The notes below the pieces were generated by a model, which saw only the letters and a program-made list of their open reading frames with translations, was not told the origin of the DNA and searched no databases. Shown here one piece after another: positions 7,405 through 11,405 of a stretch of 11,405 nt of DNA. Both the position numbers and the translations under genes were made by a program. Positions within the stretch are counted from its first letter, which is position 1; each line of letters starts with the position of its first letter. The DNA is from Candidatus Atribacteria bacterium 4572_76 (GTDB lineage: Bacteria > Atribacterota > Phoenicimicrobiia > Phoenicimicrobiales > Phoenicimicrobiaceae): contig NBMG01000033.1 of assembly GCA_002084865.1 (NCBI GenBank), forward strand, positions 1 through 11,405, read 5' to 3'.

Positions 7405-7917
7405 ATGAAACAAGATAAAAGGTTGTCGCTAACAGTAAAAAAAGTTGCCTCTATTTTTAATTCAATTGCTTCTACTTTGGGTATTATTCTTATGGTTTTG
7501 ATGATTTTCACTTTATCTGCTGGAATAATTTCACGTTATATTTTTAATAACCCCCTTTTTTGGACTGGTGAAGCCTCCAGAATTATTCTTATCTGGACCA
7601 TATTTATTGGTGCGGCGCTTGCCTTTAGAAAAAACTCTCCTATTACTCATATAAAGGTGGATTTTTTAGGGTCTTTTTTATCATCAGAACTTCGGAAAAT
7701 TGTCAAGAGGATAGTATGGAGTCTGATAATGCTTTTCTGTATTGTCATCATGGTTATTGACATCAACTTCATTGCTTTAGCTGGCTCAATCAAAACAGCA
7801 GCTTTGGGAATACCAAAATTTATCATCTATATAACTTTGCTCATATTTGCGATAATTACTTTAGTATTTTCATTGGAACAGTGGTTAGCCCAGGGGAATA
7901 ATGAGGGAAAGCCATAA
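7405..7917 (+). CDS. dctQ: TRAP transporter small membrane subunit (DctQ type)
   Basis: This 170-residue protein has four hydrophobic segments at about 20-44, 59-75, 101-121 and 136-157. That matches the four-helix DctQ subunit, which supports the large transport subunit in the inner membrane. Family signatures present are I-S-R-Y-I-F-N-N-P-L-F-W (41-52) with the following GEASR, the W-T-I-F-I-G-A-A-L-A-F-R segment, and H-I-x-V-D (82-86). The length is normal. Its stop TAA overlaps the next start by one base (TAATG at 7915-7919), so the two membrane subunits are translationally coupled. AAGGGAT at 7392-7398 is the ribosome binding site. The gene is intact, unlike the binding-protein gene upstream. 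Confidence 0.9.
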   Translation: MKQDKRLSLTVKKVASIFNSIASTLGIILMVLMIFTLSAGIISRYIFNNPLFWTGEASRIILIWTIFIGAALAFRKNSPITHIKVDFLGSFLSSELRKIVKRIVWSLIMLFCIVIMVIDINFIALAGSIKTAALGIPKFIIYITLLIFAIITLVFSLEQWLAQGNNEGKP

Positions 7918-9191
7918 TGATTCTATTAATCCTTACTATACTCGTATTTTTAGTAATTCTAAACACCCCTATTTCAATCGCCGTAGCAATTGCTTCATTT
8001 ATATACTTATTAATTGAAAATGTTCCCTTAGTTATTATTCCGCAACAAATGTTTCAAATTGTTAATTCTTTTCCTTTTTTGGCATTCCCGATGTTTATGT
8101 TGGTAGGATTATTAATGAATGCTGGTGGAACATCCAGTAGAATTTTTGATTTTGCAGAGTCTCTCGTAGGTCATCTAAAAGGTGGATTAGGGCATGTTAA
8201 CGTACTCGCCAGTCTAATTTTTTCTGGAATGTCGGGAAGCGCTATTGCTGATGCTGGTGGGTTAGGGGCGATAGAGATAGAGGCTATGAGGGAGCGCGGA
8301 TATGATTCCGAATTTGCTGTAGCGATAACTGCTGCATCATCGACTATTGGGCCAATTATTCCTCCAAGTGTGCCTATGATAATTTATGCAATGGCTTTTG
8401 ATGCATCAATTGGACGGTTATTTTTGGCAGGTTTTATACCTGGAATATTAATGGCAATCGCATTAATGATAATGGTATTTTTCTATGCAAAAAAAAGAAA
8501 TTATCCTAAAGCTGCTTTTCCGTCTATGAAAAAAATATTAAAAAGTTTTTATAAATCTTTCCTGGCTTTATTGACGCCTGTGATATTACTTGGAGGAATT
8601 TTTTTAGGTGTGTTTACTCCTACGGAAGCAGCCGTAGTTGCTGTACTTTGGGCATCGTTTTTGGGATTTGTTATCTATAAGGAGCTTAAGTTTAGCCATC
8701 TTGCGAAGATATTTCTTGAGGTTGTCATTAGAATAGGGGTTGTCCTTTTTCTTCTGGCAACAGTGGGCACATTCACCTGGATATTAACAAGGGAGAATAT
8801 TCCTCAACTTTTATTAAGTTTTATTACTTCAGCAAATATTACTCCTCCAGTATTTCTGTTAATAGCTAATTGTGTACTGCTTTTAATGGGTATGATTACC
8901 ACGGTTACTCCTTCTATAATATTATTAGCACCAATATTTTTTCCTATTATTGAAAAATTAGGAATAGACCCAGTACACTTTGGAGTAATTGTGGTTCTAA
9001 ATTTGATGATAGGAAATCTTACCCCTCCGGTAGGACCTGTCTTGTATGTAGCATCTGCCATGGGGGGAATTTCTTTTCAAAGGGCGTTCAGATATACGTT
9101 TCCATTTATTATACCATTGTTAGTGGTATTGTTTCTTATTACATATATTCCTGGTATTGTTTTATTTTTACCAAACTTGTTAATGAAATAA
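7917..9191 (+). CDS. dctM: TRAP transporter large membrane subunit (DctM type)
   Basis: The 424-residue polytopic protein is the expected length for the sodium-coupled transport subunit, with about a dozen hydrophobic segments. Conserved motifs are SGMSGSAIADAGGLGAIE (about 103-120) followed by AMRERGYD, STIGPIIPPSVPMI (142-155), GVFTPTEAA (231-239), and NLTPPVGPVL (367-376). The paired P-P and S-G-S segments form the re-entrant hairpins that hold substrate and sodium in this family. The start codon ATG overlaps the dctQ stop and has a GAGGG site just upstream. No damage is visible. With dctQ it needs a periplasmic binding protein. The adjacent one is broken, so either another supplies it or the transporter is idle. 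Confidence 0.93.
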   Translation: MILLILTILVFLVILNTPISIAVAIASFIYLLIENVPLVIIPQQMFQIVNSFPFLAFPMFMLVGLLMNAGGTSSRIFDFAESLVGHLKGGLGHVNVLASLIFSGMSGSAIADAGGLGAIEIEAMRERGYDSEFAVAITAASSTIGPIIPPSVPMIIYAMAFDASIGRLFLAGFIPGILMAIALMIMVFFYAKKRNYPKAAFPSMKKILKSFYKSFLALLTPVILLGGIFLGVFTPTEAAVVAVLWASFLGFVIYKELKFSHLAKIFLEVVIRIGVVLFLLATVGTFTWILTRENIPQLLLSFITSANITPPVFLLIANCVLLLMGMITTVTPSIILLAPIFFPIIEKLGIDPVHFGVIVVLNLMIGNLTPPVGPVLYVASAMGGISFQRAFRYTFPFIIPLLVVLFLITYIPGIVLFLPNLLMK

Positions 9192-9212
9192 AACAAGAAG
9201 GAGGAAAGAAAA

Positions 9213-9974
9213 ATGAAATTTCAAGGAAAAGTCATATTAATAACCGGAGCCGCCAGAGGAGTTGGGAAGGTTATTTCGGAGAGGTTTGCTCAGGAGGGGG
9301 CTACTTTAATTATAAACGATATCGATCTTCAGGAAGGAGAGAAGGTAGCTCAACAAATTAATCAGAAAGGGTTTAAGGCCTTTGTTATCAAAGCAGATGT
9401 TTCTAAAAGAATCGAAGTAGAAGCAATGATATGTAAGGCGATTAATACCTATGGTGGAATTGATATTTTAATCAATAATGCTGCTGTGTTTGCCAGATCC
9501 GTACCAATAGTGGAGTTAGAAGAAGAAGAGTGGGATAGAGTGATAAATATTAACTTAAAAAGTGTTTTCAATTGTTGTAAAGCTGTAATTAGACACATGA
9601 TTAAACGAAGATCCGGAAGAATTATTAATATTAGTTCATTTACAGGAAAGACTGGACGAGTTGTATATAGTACATTCGGTAACCCTACAAAAGCACATTA
9701 TTGCGTCTCGAAAGCTGGTATTATTAGTCTTACTAAATCTTTAGCATTTGAACTTGCACCATATAATATAAATGTTAATGCAGTAGCTCCCGGGTCAATT
9801 GCTACTGAATCTACAGATGAAGAAAAGAAGAAGATGATTATTCCACTTGTACCTGTAGGAAGAATGGGGACACCAGAGGATGTTGCAGCTGCCGTATTAT
9901 TTTTAGCTTCCTCGGAAGCCTCTTTTATAACAGGTGAAATTTTAGATGTTAATGGCGGTACTCTCATGGATTAG
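9213..9974 (+). CDS. Short-chain dehydrogenase/reductase (SDR, classical type)
   Basis: The 253-residue protein has the Rossmann motif TGAARGVG (11-18). Acidic D36 at the end of the second strand suggests NAD(H) preference. NNAA (88-91) and N114 are present, with the catalytic set Ser142 (NISS), Tyr163 and Lys167 (YCVSK). It ends with the typical ITGEILDVNGGTLMD. The distance between catalytic Ser and Tyr is 21 residues against about 13 in FabG-like enzymes, an insertion of roughly eight residues next to the active site that may shape substrate choice. Such enzymes interconvert alcohols and ketones on sugars, polyols or hydroxy acids. It lies 21 bases after dctM with AAGGAGGA at 9198-9205, so it is probably co-transcribed and acts on the imported compound. 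The substrate is unknown. Confidence 0.9.
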   Translation: MKFQGKVILITGAARGVGKVISERFAQEGATLIINDIDLQEGEKVAQQINQKGFKAFVIKADVSKRIEVEAMICKAINTYGGIDILINNAAVFARSVPIVELEEEEWDRVININLKSVFNCCKAVIRHMIKRRSGRIINISSFTGKTGRVVYSTFGNPTKAHYCVSKAGIISLTKSLAFELAPYNINVNAVAPGSIATESTDEEKKKMIIPLVPVGRMGTPEDVAAAVLFLASSEASFITGEILDVNGGTLMD

Positions 9975-10082
9975 TTCCCTCTTGTTAGCTAATTTTGTGA
10001 GGAATTAAGTTCGAAGGTTGTATTTATATACTAAAATAAATATGAGAAGATTAACTTATTGATTTATTTCACCTTAAAAAAA

Positions 10083-10099
10083 CACCTTCTTTGAAGGTG
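10083..10099 (+). repeat. IS200-type left-end hairpin
   Basis: CACCTTC and GAAGGTG form a perfect 7-bp stem with a TTT loop, about 54 bases upstream of tnpA. Its position and shape match the subterminal hairpins recognised by Y1 transposases of the IS200/IS605 family. Confidence 0.6.
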
Positions 10100-10371
10100 G
10101 TAATGGCTAAAAACTTTTACTATAAAAGCCGATATGTATGTTAAGATAAGATATGACTAAATGGAAAAAATTATCTCATGCCATCTATCAATGTAAATAT
10201 CACATAGTCTGGTGTCCAAAGTATAGATACAGAATACTAAAAGGTCAAGTGACTGAATTTGTAGAGCAGACCCTAAGGATGCTATGTGAATGGAAAACTA
10301 TAGGGATACTGGAAATGAATGTAAAAGAGGACCATATACATATGATACTTTCTATACTTCCTAGATTATCT
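10083..10371 (+). mobile_element. Left part of an IS200/IS605-family insertion sequence (right part missing)
   Basis: The remnant consists of a subterminal hairpin at 10083-10099 and a 5' fragment of the Y1 transposase gene. IS200/IS605 elements carry such hairpins, not inverted repeats, at their ends. The outer left boundary cannot be set exactly because these elements have no terminal inverted repeats. No right-end hairpin or transposase tail is seen downstream of the intron, so the element is truncated and immobile as it stands. Confidence 0.65.
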
Positions 10372-10377
10372 GTATAG
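10153..10377 (+). pseudogene. tnpA: IS200-type Y1 transposase, 5' fragment cut off at a group II intron
   Basis: The frame gives 74 residues and shows the family start (HAIYQCKYHIVWCPKYRYRIL) as well as the HUH metal motif H61-I-H63 in KEDHIHMILSI. Normal IS200 TnpA is about 130-155 residues; after the S-I-P-P-x-x-S segment it continues through an L-K-G-x-S helix to the catalytic tyrosine. Here reading ends with the codons GTA TAG at 10372-10377, which coincide with the predicted first bases of the intron. The exon proper therefore ends at Ser73 (10371). The nucleophilic tyrosine is absent and no continuation is found after the intron 3' end, so the gene is dead even if splicing occurs. No strong ribosome binding site precedes it, which is common in this family. 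Confidence 0.75.
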
Positions 10378-10760
10378 AGGCCTCTTAAACTCACCTGCTT
10401 AGCGGGTGGGTTGTTGAGGTTAACCCGATATGGGCAATAACTTGGCAGTGAAAGTCTGCTATGGGCTTGGGTAGTGGGAACCATTAGCTAAACAGCATGG
10501 GTGTCCATCGTGAGGTGGAATCTGAAGGAAGTTGAAGGGCTGAACGTTAAGAGGTTTTGAAAGTTTGAAGGACTCAAGAGAAATACCATAAAAGCAGACA
10601 ACTTCTCAGGAAGGCTGTTCCCAAAAAAGAAGGCTGGAAGCCTAAAGATAATGGGAAAGCGCTTAGTATTCTTTTAGCGTCAGATAACAGAAGAAACGGT
10701 GAAAATGCATATTCCATTATTTTTCAGAATGATATGCACAAGTAATTTATTCTTAACGAA

Positions 10761-10790
10761 CCGCCGTATACCGAACGGTACGTACGGTGG
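10761..10790 (+). ncRNA. Group II intron domain V (catalytic hairpin)
   Basis: CCGCCGTA (10761-10768) pairs with TACGGTGG (10783-10790). TACC pairs with GGTA above a two-base CG bulge at 10781-10782, and a GAAC loop caps the helix. The catalytic triad position reads CGC where many introns have AGC. CGC occurs in some bacterial classes. The bulge, the triad G-U pair and a near-GNRA loop are all as expected. At 30 bases it is slightly shorter than the common 34. Confidence 0.85.
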
Positions 10791-10793
10791 TGT

Positions 10794-10832
10794 GAGGGGA
10801 CGGTAGATAAATTAATTATCTACTTCCTACTC
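10794..10832 (+). ncRNA. Group II intron domain VI with bulged branch-point A
   Basis: GTAGATAA (10803-10810) pairs with TTATCTAC (10816-10823). The base of the helix pairs GAGGGG (10794-10799) with CCT-A-CTC (10826-10832), leaving A10829 as a single bulged adenosine. That A is seven bases from the predicted intron end at 10835, the classical branch-point distance. Confidence 0.8.
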
Positions 10833-10862
10833 GATTTATAATTTTAGATAGGAGTTTAATAA

Positions 10863-11405
10863 ATGAAGAACGTAATTTTATTAACCATAGATGCTTTAAG
10901 AAAAGATGTTGTAGGGTGTTATGGAAACAAAGATGGACTAACCCCCTTTCTTGATTCCCTCCAACCTAAATGTATCAAATTTACAAACGCTCAATCTACC
11001 GGTCCTTATACTCAAGCTTCCTTTCCCGGTATTCTTACATCTTCTTATTATCTGGAATATGGTAGACAGAAAAAATGCTCACCAAAAAGAACTCTCATTT
11101 CAGAAATCCTAAAAAAATCCGGAATTACCACAGCTGCATTCCATTCCAATCCTTACCTTTGTGGTTATTTTGGCTGGAATCGGGGATGGGATGTTTTTTA
11201 TGATTCTATGCAAGAGGAAGTAAGTGATAAAATTCCTTATATTAAGGGAAATGGCATTAATGATAAAGTGGACCAATGGTTATTCTCCTATATTAAAGAT
11301 AACGACTATCGTTCCTTCTTTTTATGGACACATTATATGGATGTACACGAACCCTATATTCCTACAAAAGAATATTTAAACAAGGTAGATCCTTCAATTA
11401 ATCTT
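10863..11405 (+). CDS. Sulfatase-fold (PF00884-like) hydrolase with Thr in place of the sulfatase Cys, N-terminal part
   Basis: 181 residues are visible and the gene runs off the window. The N-terminus, VILLTIDALRKDVVGCYG, supplies the first metal Asp (D10). The nucleophile region is TGPYTQASFPGILTS (46-60). Aligned with the sulfatase C-x-P-S-R signature, Thr50 replaces the Cys/Ser that is converted to formylglycine, and the Arg is Phe54. It is therefore not a canonical formylglycine sulfatase. A Thr nucleophile is used by phosphatase and phosphoglycerol-transferase relatives. The LWTHYMDVHEPYIP motif (154-167) supplies H157 and H162 as in the family. No signal peptide or membrane segment is seen, so the protein is cytoplasmic. 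AGGAGT at 10850-10855 marks the start. It may originally have continued the catabolic operon, now split from it by the IS/intron insert. Confidence 0.8.
   Translation, partial: MKNVILLTIDALRKDVVGCYGNKDGLTPFLDSLQPKCIKFTNAQSTGPYTQASFPGILTSSYYLEYGRQKKCSPKRTLISEILKKSGITTAAFHSNPYLCGYFGWNRGWDVFYDSMQEEVSDKIPYIKGNGINDKVDQWLFSYIKDNDYRSFFLWTHYMDVHEPYIPTKEYLNKVDPSINL

Larger units (their letters stand above)
10372..10835 (+). mobile_element. Compact ORF-less group II intron (about 464 nt)
   Basis: A group II intron is recognisable by its structured domain I and by domains V and VI. Domain I includes CACCTGC-TTA-GCGGGTG (10392-10408), a GGGTT...AACCC stem, and TCCATC-GTGA-GGTGGA (10504-10519) with a GNRA tetraloop. 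Domain IV is reduced to a short hairpin (10706-10712 with 10732-10738), so there is no reverse transcriptase/maturase. Exon pairing supports the 5' boundary. ATTATCT (10365-10371) is the exact complement of AGATAAT (10646-10652, EBS1 candidate). CTTCCT (10357-10362) is the exact complement of AGGAAG (10608-10613, EBS2 candidate). EBS1 lies about 275 bases into the intron, as in well-studied introns. The intron begins GTATAG, not the usual GTGYG, and ends CTCGAT. Confidence 0.8.

Noticed and set aside
8804..9061. Minus-strand open frame within dctM
   Set aside because: It is antisense to the conserved NLTPPVG region of the transporter.
9698..9967. Minus-strand open frame within the SDR gene
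   Set aside because: It is antisense to the conserved YxxxK and C-terminal SDR segments.
10245..10484. Minus-strand open frame across tnpA and intron domain I
   Set aside because: It is antisense to the HUH motif and to structured intron RNA, with no protein family features.
10705..10806. Short ATG-initiated frame in intron domain IV reading through domain V, as a reverse transcriptase remnant
   Set aside because: It has no RT or maturase motif and covers the catalytic RNA hairpin, so its openness is incidental.
10083..10862. Classical IStron (group I intron fused to an IS605-type element)
   Set aside because: The intron has group II domains V and VI rather than group I core elements. The transposase fragment lies upstream as an exon rather than inside the intron.
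1..11405. CRISPR arrays, tRNA or rRNA genes, defence systems
   Set aside because: No regularly spaced direct repeats, no tRNA cloverleaf and no ribosomal RNA signatures were seen on either strand.

Overview
This AT-rich window reads as accessory, catabolic DNA from a low-GC bacterium. The TRAP transporter, the FCD-type GntR regulator, strong AAGGAGG ribosome binding sites and heavy AGA/AAA codon use suggest an anaerobe, perhaps Atribacterota, Aerophobota or a clostridium. The phylum cannot be fixed from the sequence alone. All genes lie on the + strand.

Layout. (1) 1-197 is the C-terminal end of a nitroreductase. (2) 198-556 is non-coding and carries a hairpin, a promoter and a palindromic operator candidate. 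(3) 557-1195 encodes a GntR/FCD regulator. (4) 1442-6072 holds four genes in series: a DapA/NanA-superfamily aldolase or lyase, an alkaline-phosphatase-superfamily hydrolase, a beta-propeller protein fused to a carbohydrate-binding-like domain, and a UPF0173/UlaG-like metallo-hydrolase. (5) 6387-9191 encodes a TRAP transporter: a damaged solute-binding protein, then a strong intergenic hairpin, then the small and large membrane subunits. (6) 9213-9974 encodes an SDR oxidoreductase. (7) 10083-10835 is mobile DNA: the left part of an IS200/IS605-type element, whose tnpA stops abruptly at the 5' end of a compact ORF-less group II intron. (8) 10863 to the window end is the start of a sulfatase-fold hydrolase.

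Working together (inference). The regulator, periplasmic uptake system, oxidoreductase, aldolase/lyase, lactonase-like hydrolase and phospho/sulfo-ester hydrolases form a plausible module for importing and breaking down an organic or sugar acid, possibly esterified. The substrate cannot be read from the sequence. None of the soluble enzymes has a signal peptide, so the chemistry would be cytoplasmic after TRAP uptake.

Most notable points. The TRAP binding protein has lost about 45 residues and its frame. A group II intron has intact-looking domains V and VI but no reverse transcriptase, and its 5' and 3' exons do not belong together. The propeller/carbohydrate-binding fusion has no obvious assigned role.
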